Shown one piece after another: positions 1-7,300 of a stretch of 7,795 nt of DNA. The notes under the pieces were generated by a model that was given only the letters and a program-made list of their open reading frames with translations, did no database searches and had not been told where the DNA came from. Position 1 is the stretch's first letter, and each line of letters begins with the position of its first letter. The DNA is taken from the NCBI GenBank assembly GCA_018433265.1, contig JAHDRO010000252.1, positions 1-7,795 on the forward strand, read 5' to 3'. The DNA comes from Bacteroidales bacterium (GTDB lineage: Bacteria > Bacteroidota > Bacteroidia > Bacteroidales > UBA932). The position numbers and the translations under genes were made by a program.

Positions 1-161
1 AGAGTAACGTTTTTGTTTTTAAGTTCAAATTAGCCGGTCTCTCAAGTTTTCCGCAGTTGGACAAACAATGGTAACACATATCAATCAAACAGTTATGAGG
101 TCCAATTGTTTTCAATCCAATCTGTACAATTGTCAGCAGTTATTTGCTTGCAAGTTCAAGA
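1..161 (-). other. Gene-free stretch after rpsI, probable leader of the next minus-strand gene
   Basis: No protein I recognise is encoded here. On the minus strand the longest open stretch begins at 79 and runs off the window, but its translation (MVYHCLSNCGKL...) resembles no ribosomal protein start. In Bacteroidota rpsI is usually followed by rpsB (S2), so this is probably the rpsI-rpsB spacer. The end nearest position 1 reads as an A-rich minus strand, as is typical just before a start codon in this phylum. An inverted repeat of seven bases (CAATTGT at 103-109, ACAATTG at 126-132) could fold, but no T-run follows it, so it is not a standard terminator. The rpsB assignment is inference. Confidence 0.4.
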
Positions 162-551
162 CTAACGTTTGCTGAATTGGAAGCGCTTACGTGCACCGGG
201 TTGTCCTGGTTTCTTTCTCTCAACCTCTCTCGAATCGCGGGTAAGAAATCCGTTTGATTTAAGTACAGGTCTGTAAGCTTCTGTGTCTATCTTACAAAGG
301 GCACGGGCAATAGCGAGACGAAGTGCTTCTGCCTGGCCTTTTATACCTCCTCCGCCGAGATTGACTCTTATATCTAACTGAGACAGAGTGTTAGTTAATT
401 CGAGCGGTTGCCTTACAATATACTTGAGCGAGTCGTCTCTGAAATAACTGTCAAGATCTCTTCCGTTAATTGTAATGTTACCTTTCCCGGAGTTTACATA
501 AATGCGAGCAACTGCTGTTTTTCGTCTTCCAAGGGCGTTAATTACTTCCAT
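162..551 (-). CDS. rpsI: 30S ribosomal protein S9 (uS9)
   Basis: This is small-subunit ribosomal protein S9, which binds the 3' domain of 16S rRNA in the 30S head and reaches the P-site tRNA with its C-terminal tail. The 129 residues match the family length of about 130. Visible family features are the N-terminal GRRKTAVAR (residues 8-16), the S9 signature around GGGGIKGQ...LRLAIARAL (66-85), the basic VERKKPGQPGAR segment and the invariant C-terminal SKR. The start MEVINALGRRK matches Bacteroidales S9 as I remember it. The ATG lies six bases after the rplM stop, so the two genes are co-transcribed, the usual L13-S9 pairing. The stop is TAG. Nothing looks damaged. Confidence 0.98.
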   Translation of the reverse strand: MEVINALGRRKTAVARIYVNSGKGNITINGRDLDSYFRDDSLKYIVRQPLELTNTLSQLDIRVNLGGGGIKGQAEALRLAIARALCKIDTEAYRPVLKSNGFLTRDSREVERKKPGQPGARKRFQFSKR

Positions 552-557
552 GCTCTG

Positions 558-1010
558 TTAAATTTCATTTAAATTAATAACTTTAGGCTGCTGAGCTTCA
601 TGAGGATGCTCCGGACCTTCATATACATACAGGTGGCGGAACATCTCGGCTCCGAGCCTGTTTTTAGGCAGCATGCCTTTGATTGCATGCTCAACTACGG
701 CGAGAGGCTTTCGAGCCAGTAACTCCTTAGGAGTGGAAAATCTTTGCCCGCCGGGATAACCGGTGTGACGAACATACACCTTGTCAGTCAACTTTTTCCC
801 TGTAAGGCGAACTTTTGCAGCGTTGATAATTATTACGTTATCTCCGCAGTCCACATGGGGAGTAAAGTTGGGCTTGTTTTTACCGCGCAGGATGAGGGCA
901 ACTCTCGATGCAAGTCTGCCAAGAATCTCTCCGTTGGCATCTATAATCACCCAATCCTTGTTGACTGTTGCCTTATTTGCTGACACGGTTTTATAACTCA
1001 ATGTGTCCAC
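558..1010 (-). CDS. rplM: 50S ribosomal protein L13 (uL13), probable GTG start
   Basis: L13 is an early-assembly large-subunit protein that binds 23S rRNA. I place the start at the GTG at 1010, giving 150 residues beginning (M)DTLSYKT, which is where Bacteroidales L13 proteins begin as I remember them. The frame stays open to an ATG at 1058 (166 residues), but the extra 16 residues are unlike L13. That ATG also lies only about ten bases from the predicted transcription start and inside a possible hairpin. Visible features are the W-V-I-D-A-x-G...LGRLAS segment, HVDCGDNVIIINA, HTGYPGGQR and the L13 signature IKGMLPKNRLG (residues 110-120). It is the first gene of the rplM-rpsI operon. Identity is certain; the start is probable. 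Confidence 0.96.
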   Translation of the reverse strand: MDTLSYKTVSANKATVNKDWVIIDANGEILGRLASRVALILRGKNKPNFTPHVDCGDNVIIINAAKVRLTGKKLTDKVYVRHTGYPGGQRFSTPKELLARKPLAVVEHAIKGMLPKNRLGAEMFRHLYVYEGPEHPHEAQQPKVINLNEI

Positions 1011-1051
1011 TTTGTTGATTTTTAGATTAATACATTTATTATGTTGCGATT

Positions 1052-1070
1052 GCCCCATAAAATAGGGGGC
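1052..1070 (-). promoter_or_regulatory. Possible 5'-terminal hairpin in the rplM-rpsI mRNA
   Basis: On the minus strand GCCCC (1070-1066) can pair with GGGGC (1056-1052) around an AT-rich loop, and two more base pairs are possible inside after one mismatch. It starts almost exactly where transcription from the promoter at 1073-1103 should begin, and it covers the upstream in-frame ATG at 1058. It is not followed by a T-run, so it does not look like an intrinsic terminator for pfkA. It may protect the transcript or act as a ribosomal-protein leader; both roles are inference. Confidence 0.4.
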
Positions 1071-1072
1071 TG

Positions 1073-1103
1073 CAAAGATATAACTATTTTTTAAAGTGAC
1101 AAA
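1073..1103 (-). promoter_or_regulatory. Bacteroidota-type promoter for rplM-rpsI
   Basis: The minus strand carries TTTG (1103-1100), then exactly 19 bases, then TATCTTTG (1080-1073). This fits the Bacteroidota primary-sigma consensus of TTTG, a spacer of about 19-21 bases and TAnnTTTG. Transcription should start near 1066-1071. The TTTG element lies just upstream of the pfkA stop codon in map terms, within its 3' non-coding edge and only a few bases from the coding end. The ribosomal operon therefore has its own promoter, although pfkA read-through may add to it. Confidence 0.8.
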
Positions 1104-2080
1104 ATGCGACTTATCTCATACCATGTTTTATTAATCTCATTATGTCTTGTGCATGCTTCTTCAAAAGGAGTATAAACGACTTGATTTTGCATTTGGCCGA
1201 CCATTACATTTGTTCTGCCTTTTAGGAGTGCATTGACAGCTTCATAACCCAGAAGACTGGCAAGTACTCTATCGTTACATGTTGGAGAGCCTCCTCTTTG
1301 AATATGCCCAAGAGTTGTCACGCGGATTTCATAATTTGGAAGTTTTTGTTTAACCTTCGATGCAACTTCCATTGCACCACCTTCTTCTTCTCCTTCGGCG
1401 ACAATAATTATCCCTGATGTCTTGTTTTTGCGTCTGTCTCTCTCCATGAAGCTGCAAAGCTTATCGATATCGGTGTGAACTTCGGGGAGTAGTGTGGCTT
1501 CAGCACCACTTGCAATAGCAGTGTTGAGTGCAATAAATCCGGCATCTCTTCCCATTACCTCTACAAAAAAAATCATATTGTGAGAGTCAGCTGTATCTCG
1601 GAGTTTGTCAACGGCAGAAACGGCAGTGTTGATAGCAGTGTCGAAACCAATTGTAAAATCGGTGCCATAAATATCGTTATCAATTGTCCCCGGGATGCCT
1701 ACTACTGGATAGTTAAATTCTTTGCAGAGAAGATTAGCCCCTCTGAATGAACCGTCTCCGCCAATTACGACCAATGCATCAATCCCGGCTTCCTGCAAGT
1801 TTTCTATTGCTTTTTCTCTTACGCTTCTATTCTTAAATTCAGGGCAACGCGATGATTTTAAGATGGTACCTCCTTGAGATATAATTTTTGAGACTGAGTG
1901 GGACTGCATACCCATGAATTGTTTTTCGAGCAGTCCTGAATAACCTCTGATGATTCCAACCACTTCCAGTTGATTGTAGATTGCAGTTCTTACGACAGCC
2001 CTAATAGCTGCATTCATCCCTGGAGCATCACCTCCCGAAGTGAGTACTCCAATTCTGTTTATTTTCTTTTTTGAGTTCAT
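1091..2080 (-). CDS. pfkA: ATP-dependent 6-phosphofructokinase
   Basis: This cytoplasmic glycolytic enzyme phosphorylates fructose 6-phosphate to fructose 1,6-bisphosphate. I use the ATG at 2080 (329 residues). The frame extends to a TTG at 2092, but that codon lies almost at the predicted transcription start. Visible motifs are GGDAPGMN (16-23), GGDGS (107-111), PGTIDND (130-136, catalytic Asp134), MGR (176-178) and GHIQRGGSP (258-266). The glycine in PGTIDND, where pyrophosphate-dependent enzymes have lysine, points to ATP. Arg27 and Arg31 (E. coli Arg21 and Arg25, effector site) and Arg253 (E. coli Arg243) are kept. Oddly, the position of E. coli Arg162, which contacts the substrate phosphate across the subunit interface, is Met169. 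The stop lies 80 bases before the rplM GTG. Confidence 0.96.
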   Translation of the reverse strand: MNSKKKINRIGVLTSGGDAPGMNAAIRAVVRTAIYNQLEVVGIIRGYSGLLEKQFMGMQSHSVSKIISQGGTILKSSRCPEFKNRSVREKAIENLQEAGIDALVVIGGDGSFRGANLLCKEFNYPVVGIPGTIDNDIYGTDFTIGFDTAINTAVSAVDKLRDTADSHNMIFFVEVMGRDAGFIALNTAIASGAEATLLPEVHTDIDKLCSFMERDRRKNKTSGIIIVAEGEEEGGAMEVASKVKQKLPNYEIRVTTLGHIQRGGSPTCNDRVLASLLGYEAVNALLKGRTNVMVGQMQNQVVYTPFEEACTRHNEINKTWYEISRILSL

Positions 2081-2099
2081 GATATTGAGCAAATCGTGG

Positions 2100-2107
2100 C
2101 AAAATTA
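2100..2107 (-). promoter_or_regulatory. -7 box of the pfkA promoter
   Basis: The minus strand reads TAATTTTG, an exact match to TAnnTTTG, ending 19 bases before the pfkA ATG at 2080. Transcription should start around 2093-2096, giving a leader of about 13-16 bases. I see no TTTG at the expected upstream distance, only an A-rich tract, so the promoter may be weaker or use another upstream element. Confidence 0.6.
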
Positions 2108-2133
2108 CTTTTTTTTATTGTTATTCTAATTTC

Positions 2134-2141
2134 TACTTTTG
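2134..2141 (+). promoter_or_regulatory. -7 box of the dusB-lpxK promoter
   Basis: TACTTTTG matches TAnnTTTG exactly and ends only four bases before the dusB ATG at 2146. The upstream element is poor: a run of T (2109-2116) covers the expected TTTG position. By the usual spacing, transcription would start at about 2145-2148, so the mRNA would have almost no leader. The box diverges from the pfkA -7 box 26 bases away, so the two promoters share this 65-base gap. Confidence 0.55.
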
Positions 2142-2145
2142 CAAC

Positions 2146-3108
2146 ATGAAAATAGCTGAACTGGATCTTGATGATAAGCCCTTGTTTCTTGCACCTATGG
2201 AGGGTGTCACTGATACGTCATTTAGATATATTTGTAAGAAGTTCGGTGTCGACATGATGTACACTGAATTTGTTTCTTCCGATGGCCTGATAAGAGATGC
2301 AAAATCGTCTGTTGCCAAACTCGAAATATTTGAATACGAAAGGCCAATAGGTATTCAAATTTACGGACACATACCTGAAGCGATGGTTGAAGCAGCCAGG
2401 CTTGCAGAGGAAGCTACCCCTTCTCTGATTGACATCAACTTTGGTTGTCCGGTTAACAAAATAGCAAACAGAGGTGCCGGTTCTGGAATGATGAGATTTC
2501 CTGACAAAATGGTGGAGATTACAAGGCAAATAGTTGATGCAGTGAAGATTCCCGTAACAGTTAAAACAAGACTAGGATGGGACGAAAATTCCAAGATTAT
2601 TGTTCAATTGGCCGAGAGGCTTCAAGATGTGGGTATTGCAGCATTAACAATTCACGGGAGGACCCGGACACAACTCTATAAAGGCGAGGCAGACTGGAGG
2701 CTTATCGGAGAAGTTAAAAACAATCCGAGAATGTTCATACCTGTAATAGGTAATGGAGACATATCTTCTCCTGAGGATGCAAAAGAGGCATTTGATAAAT
2801 TTGGTGTTGATGGAGTAATGATAGGCAGGGCGACTTTTGGAAGGCCCTGGATATTCAAAGAGATAAAATATTATTTATCTACTGGAGAAAAAATGGAAGA
2901 GCTTTCACTTGAAGAAAAAAAGGAATTGGCAATTAATCATCTCAAAAAATCAATAGAGGTAAAAGGTGAAAGAAAAGGAGTATTGGAGATGCGCAGGCAT
3001 CTTGCTGCTTATTTCAAGACCATTCCGCACTTTAGAGAGACAAGAAGGCGACTGGTGACCGAAGATAACCCGGATGAACTTATAAAGATTATAACAAATA
3101 TAGAATGA
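2146..3108 (+). CDS. dusB: tRNA-dihydrouridine synthase, DusB type
   Basis: This is a cytoplasmic FMN- and NADPH-dependent enzyme that reduces specific uridines of tRNA to dihydrouridine. Its 320 residues are the normal family length. The TIM-barrel FMN-binding motifs are in order: APMEGVTD (16-23), YTEFVSSDGL (39-48), DINFGCP (96-102) with the catalytic Cys101, VKTRLGW (139-145) with Lys140, IHGRT (169-173) with His170, GNGD (202-205) and MIGRATFGRPW (225-235). The C-terminal helical domain has the RRHLAAYFKTIPHFRETR pattern (283-300) expected for tRNA binding. The start aligns with the Bacteroides protein as I remember it. The gene overlaps lpxK by ATGA. DusB is the best subfamily match; the exact uridine modified is not shown by the sequence. 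Confidence 0.94.
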   Translation: MKIAELDLDDKPLFLAPMEGVTDTSFRYICKKFGVDMMYTEFVSSDGLIRDAKSSVAKLEIFEYERPIGIQIYGHIPEAMVEAARLAEEATPSLIDINFGCPVNKIANRGAGSGMMRFPDKMVEITRQIVDAVKIPVTVKTRLGWDENSKIIVQLAERLQDVGIAALTIHGRTRTQLYKGEADWRLIGEVKNNPRMFIPVIGNGDISSPEDAKEAFDKFGVDGVMIGRATFGRPWIFKEIKYYLSTGEKMEELSLEEKKELAINHLKKSIEVKGERKGVLEMRRHLAAYFKTIPHFRETRRRLVTEDNPDELIKIITNIE

Positions 3109-4118
3109 AAAGATTTCTCATTAATTACGTTCTTCTTTTCCCATATTTTATAGTGCTTAAAATCAGACATTATTTATATGATTCCGGTTTTCTTAAATCT
3201 AAAAAATTTGATTTGCCTGTTATATCAATAGGCAACATAGAAATTGGAGGAACGGGTAAAACTCCTCATACAGAGTACTTGATAAAGAAATTAATGCCGA
3301 CAGAAAGAGTTGCTGTCTTGTCTAGAGGATATGGGAGAAAAAGTAAAGGATTTCATTTTGTCCGGATTGACAGTACAGTCAAGGAAGTTGGTGATGAACC
3401 TTTGCAGATGAAGAGGAAATTTGTAGATGTAATTGTGGCAGTGTGTGAGAAGAGGGTTAAAGGTGTTGAAATTATGCTTTCTCTTCCACCAGAGTCGAGA
3501 CCTACTGTTATTATACTTGATGATGCTTTTCAGCACAGGAAAATATCACCTTCTACAAATATACTTCTGGTAGATTACAATCACATGCTCGAGGAACAAA
3601 TACTGTTTCCATTAGGGCGATTAAGGGATTTACCGGAGCAGAAAAAAAGAGCAGATATCGTAATTGTAACTAAATGTCCCGCTGAGATTTCTCCCGAAGA
3701 GAGATTTGTTAGAGAACAACATTTGAAATTGTCAAATAATCAAAAATTGGCATTCTCGACTATTAATTATGGAGAACCAAAAGCTCTTTTTGAAGGTGCA
3801 GACAGAAGATATATCTATTCTAAATATGCGATACTAATTACTGCTGTAGCAAATCCAAAACCTTTGCAGTACCAATTAGTATCGGATTATAAGTTAGTTG
3901 AGAGGCTGAATTTTAGAGATCACCATAATTTTACTAAAAGAGATGTTGAAAAAATAAATAAAAAAGCCGCAAAATGGCCAAAAGCAGTGCTGTTTACAAC
4001 TGAAAAAGATGCTCAGAGAATGATGGAAAACAACAATTTTTCTGCTTTAGTTAGAGAAAGGATTTTCTATATACCTATAGAGGTCGAATTTGTAAGTGAA
4101 AATTTAAATGTTGTTTAG
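3105..4118 (+). CDS. lpxK: Tetraacyldisaccharide 4'-kinase (lipid A synthesis)
   Basis: LpxK uses ATP to phosphorylate the 4' position of the lipid A disaccharide at the inner face of the cytoplasmic membrane, giving lipid IVA. A hydrophobic N-terminal helix (about residues 5-18) is the expected membrane anchor. Visible motifs are the Walker A GGTGKTP (48-54), SRGYGR (73-78), GDEP (96-99), DDAFQHR (139-145, the catalytic Asp region), VTKCP (188-192), FRDHHNF (270-276, the His thought to assist catalysis) and TTEKDAQR (298-305). At 337 residues it is shorter than the Bacteroides homologues I recall (about 360 or more): it stops soon after the conserved IPIEVEF. The start overlaps the dusB stop (ATGA), so translation is probably coupled. 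Confidence 0.94.
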   Translation: MKRFLINYVLLFPYFIVLKIRHYLYDSGFLKSKKFDLPVISIGNIEIGGTGKTPHTEYLIKKLMPTERVAVLSRGYGRKSKGFHFVRIDSTVKEVGDEPLQMKRKFVDVIVAVCEKRVKGVEIMLSLPPESRPTVIILDDAFQHRKISPSTNILLVDYNHMLEEQILFPLGRLRDLPEQKKRADIVIVTKCPAEISPEERFVREQHLKLSNNQKLAFSTINYGEPKALFEGADRRYIYSKYAILITAVANPKPLQYQLVSDYKLVERLNFRDHHNFTKRDVEKINKKAAKWPKAVLFTTEKDAQRMMENNNFSALVRERIFYIPIEVEFVSENLNVV

Positions 4119-4288
4119 ATTTGTAACTTATCTAATTTTATATGTTTTAAACTGTAAGCTAAATTCAAATTTTGGAGATAAATTATTTAGTTGCCAGGTT
4201 GTTAAATTTTTGTTATTTTTCTATGAATCAAGGTATTATCTGCCCTTTATTTAATGATACAATAATTATTGCATTTTAACATAATTTC

Positions 4289-4331
4289 TTTGAATAATTA
4301 GTAGTAAATGTTATATAAATTTTTAAATTTG
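4289..4331 (+). promoter_or_regulatory. Candidate promoter of the susC-susD operon
   Basis: TAAATTTG (4324-4331) is an exact TAnnTTTG match and directly follows a near copy, TAAATTTT (4316-4323). A TTTG occurs at 4289-4292, 23 bases before the first copy and 31 before the second, so neither spacing equals the usual 19-21 bases. If the exact box is used, transcription starts near 4335 with a leader of about 64 bases. The tandem boxes suggest either two start sites or a promoter that needs an activator; this is inference. Confidence 0.5.
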
Positions 4332-4359
4332 TGCATGTTGTTAATAAAGAAAATTAACG

Positions 4360-4398
4360 ACTAATAATTACTAAATTACTAACCTAAACTATTAAACT
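4360..4398 (+). promoter_or_regulatory. G-free translation leader of susC with ACTAA repeats
   Basis: The 39 bases before the susC ATG contain no G at all and repeat ACTAA three times (4360-4364, 4370-4374, 4378-4382), followed by two AAACT units. Such a leader cannot form G-C pairs and has no Shine-Dalgarno sequence. This agrees with Bacteroidota initiation, which relies on unstructured A-rich leaders. It supports the chosen ATG. Confidence 0.5.
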
Positions 4399-7300
4399 AT
4401 GCATGTTTCAAAGAAAGAAAACCTATCAGTACGAAGAGTACTGTTGGTCTTTGCCCTCCTGCTTTTAGCAGGTCCTATCTGGGCACAGAACACCAAGGTT
4501 ACCGGTATAGTTACTGACATTAAGGGAGAGCCTATTCCAGGTGCAACTGTCTTGATTCAGGGGACAAAAATCGGTGAAGCTGCTGACCTTGATGGTAAAT
4601 TCACAATAACTGCACCGTCAAATGGAATACTCGAAGTTTCTGCTATCGGGTATGAAAAAGTTCTTATTCCCATCAAAGGCAGAGCCTCTATTAAGGTTGA
4701 ACTGCGAGATAATGCCGTTTTACTTGAGGAGGCGGTTGTAACAGCCGAATTTGGAGTTAAAAGAGCTGCAAGAGCTGTCGGCGCAGCAGTACAAAGTGTC
4801 AGGGGAGAGGAAATAGCTGCATCTGGGCGTGAAAATTTCGTAAATGCTCTCCAGGGTCGTATTGCAGGTGTTTCAGTTACCAGTTCAAGTGGGACGCCTG
4901 GCTCTTCTAGTAGTGTTATTATTCGAAGTGCAACTTCCATTTCAGGTAATAACCAGCCTCTATATGTTATTGATGGTATCCCGATGAACAACTCTACCTT
5001 TAATCCTGTAGGTTCTTTTGCAAAAGGCTCAAGCGGCTCGGAAACAGTAAGTGACAGACAGCTTGACTTTGCCAACCGTGGATCAGACCTAAATCCTGAA
5101 GAAATAGAGAGTATGACAGTTTTGAAGGGAGCCGCTGCCGCAGCTCTTTATGGCAGTGATGCCTCTAATGGTGCTATAATTATTACCACAAAAAAGGGGA
5201 GAAGTGGTAAGGGTAAAGTTACTTACAACAACAATTTTACATTTTCTCAGGCATACAGATATCCTGAACAGCAGACCAAGTATGACAACGGTATGTATGG
5301 GGTAACAAACTATTACACACAAAGAAGATATGGAGCAGAATATCCTGCTGGTACACAGCTCTATAACAATCTCAAGAACTTTTTCCAGACAGGTGTAAGC
5401 CAAAAACACAATATCTCTTTTGATGCAGGAAATGAATCAATGACTGTACGAGTTTCTGCAGGAACACTTTCACAGACAGGTATTGTTCCTACATCTAAAT
5501 ACACCAAAAACAATATCTCTCTTGCCGGTACAGCCAAACTTGCTAATTGGGTTAACGTGGAGTCTAGTTTGCAGTTTATGGAAACAACCAATACCAAGGT
5601 TTCTAAAGGTACCGGTGGCCCTCTTCAAAGAGCAATTACCTGGCCTCTTACAGATGACATGAGAGTATACCTCAATGATGCAGGCAGTATCAGATATCCA
5701 AACAGATATGTTGACGTCGATATTCTTAACCCGTACTTCGACCTTTACAAAAATAAAAACTATGATGAGGGATCCCGTTTTATTGCCAATATGGCGGTAA
5801 ATATCACACCTATTAAAGACCTTCTTCTAAAAGCTCAGGTTGGCTATGATGTGGCTAATACAACATATGAAGTAGTTCGCCATCCAGAATGGTCTTCAAC
5901 AGCCACAGGCACTGGTTCTTATGACCAGTCGAGAGTTTACCAGTCAAATCCTACAGTCAATCTTATAGCTTCCTATAAAAAGGATTTTGGAAAATTAACT
6001 GTAACAGGTACATTTATTTATTCGCAACTCGAACAGTTTACAAACACCCTCTCTGTTCATGGTGAAAAATTTCTTGTCAAAGATTTTCAATCAATTAACA
6101 ACTGTGATAAAACCACACTTGTAAATTTAACATCAAGACAAAAGAGAAGACTTCAAGGTTTGTCCGGTTCATTTGAATTTGGCTGGAACAATATGGCCTT
6201 TTTAACTGTCCGTGGGCGTAACGACTGGTCTTCTACACTCCCTCAAAACGACAACAGCTACTTTTATCCGGCTGTTGACCTTAGCTTTATCGTTTCTGAA
6301 CTCCCTTTTATGAAAGCGATGTCAGAGACTTTCAGCTATGTTAAGTTGAGAGGTTCTGTTACCAGAGTCGGTAAGGATGCTCCTCCACTTTCCATATATC
6401 CTGCACTTGAAGCATCTACTGCATCATTTGGGGGATATAGATATGGTTTTACCGGGCCAAATTTGAAACTTAAACCCGAGATGAATACTGCATGGGAAGT
6501 AGGTTTGGAAGCTCGTCTATTCAGAAACAGGATGGATGTGGATTTTGCTTATTACAATACATATTCTGCAGATCAGATTATTACCGGTTTCAGAATGAGT
6601 TATGCTACTGGATTTGTGCTTAACAACATGAACGTTGGTACATTCAGAACCAGTGGAGTTGAGTTGAGAGTTGCAGGTGATGTTATAAAAAACCGTGACT
6701 GGATAGTGAATCTTGGACTTAATATGTCCAAGAACTGGAGTAATGTCATTAAACTTCCAGAAAACGTATCTGAGTACTATAATGCATATACCTGGAATTC
6801 AGGAAACTTGAGAAACGGAATTAAAGTCGGCTATCCTGTTACTTCAATTACAGGTTTGGACTTTCAGCGCAATAAAGATGGAAAAGTACTGATAGATCCT
6901 TCTACCGGTCTTCCTCTTGTATCAAGCACTTGGTCGGTGCTTGGCGACCGCGAGCCTGACCTCATGTTTGGTCTTACACTCTCTGTGAGATATAGGAGTT
7001 TTTCACTATCGGCACTGTTGGATGGAAAATTAGGCACACAGGTAGTTAATGGCACTAAACGCTGGATGATGCAACAAGGATTCAGTAAAGAATCTGTTAA
7101 GATGAGAGAAGCAGGGCCAGTAGTGTTTAACGGAGTGTTGAAAGATGGTTTACAGGACTCTGATAACCCTACAGTCAACAGCATCGGAGTTAAATTGGGA
7201 GATCTTCAGTATGGGTATGCAGGAAATGATTATGACTGGATTGAAAAAGGTATTAACTATTTGAGAGTTCAGGAACTTCGTTTAAATTACAATGTTAACA

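Larger units (their letters stand above)
4119..4398 (+). other. AT-rich intergenic region before the susC operon
   Basis: This 280-base gap contains no convincing gene and no GC-rich stem with a T-run, so no terminator for lpxK is recognised. It holds the candidate susC promoter boxes (4289-4331), a perfect 12-base palindrome CAATAATTATTG (4260-4271) and a G-free leader just before the susC ATG (4360-4398). The only small plus-strand reading frame (4223-4279, 18 codons) has no supporting signal. No ECF sigma, anti-sigma or SusR-like regulator gene lies next to susC on this side. Confidence 0.6.

Noticed and set aside
1..79. N-terminus of rpsB on the minus strand
   Set aside because: The translation of the open frame from 79 does not match the start of S2; rpsB probably begins beyond position 1.
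744..996. Two overlapping plus-strand open frames opposite rplM
   Set aside because: They lie entirely antisense to a certain L13 gene, overlap each other and resemble no known protein.
1052..1070. Intrinsic terminator for pfkA
   Set aside because: The stem is short and no T-run follows on the minus strand; its place at the start of the rplM transcript explains it better.
1565..1572. Eight-base homopolymer in pfkA as a phase-variation or programmed frameshift site
   Set aside because: It encodes conserved I-F-F-V codons in frame, and pfkA is not a gene expected to be phase-variable; no alternative product is visible.
2081..2092. TTG start extending PfkA by four residues
   Set aside because: The predicted transcription start is within a few bases of it, and the ATG at 2080 gives a normal N-terminus.
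4223..4279. An 18-codon plus-strand frame (MNQGIICPLF...) between lpxK and susC
   Set aside because: It has no upstream promoter box at a usable distance and no recognisable peptide features; frames this short are expected by chance.
4557..5597. Several minus-strand open frames opposite susC
   Set aside because: They are antisense to an intact SusC with full domain order; none has a family motif or promoter.
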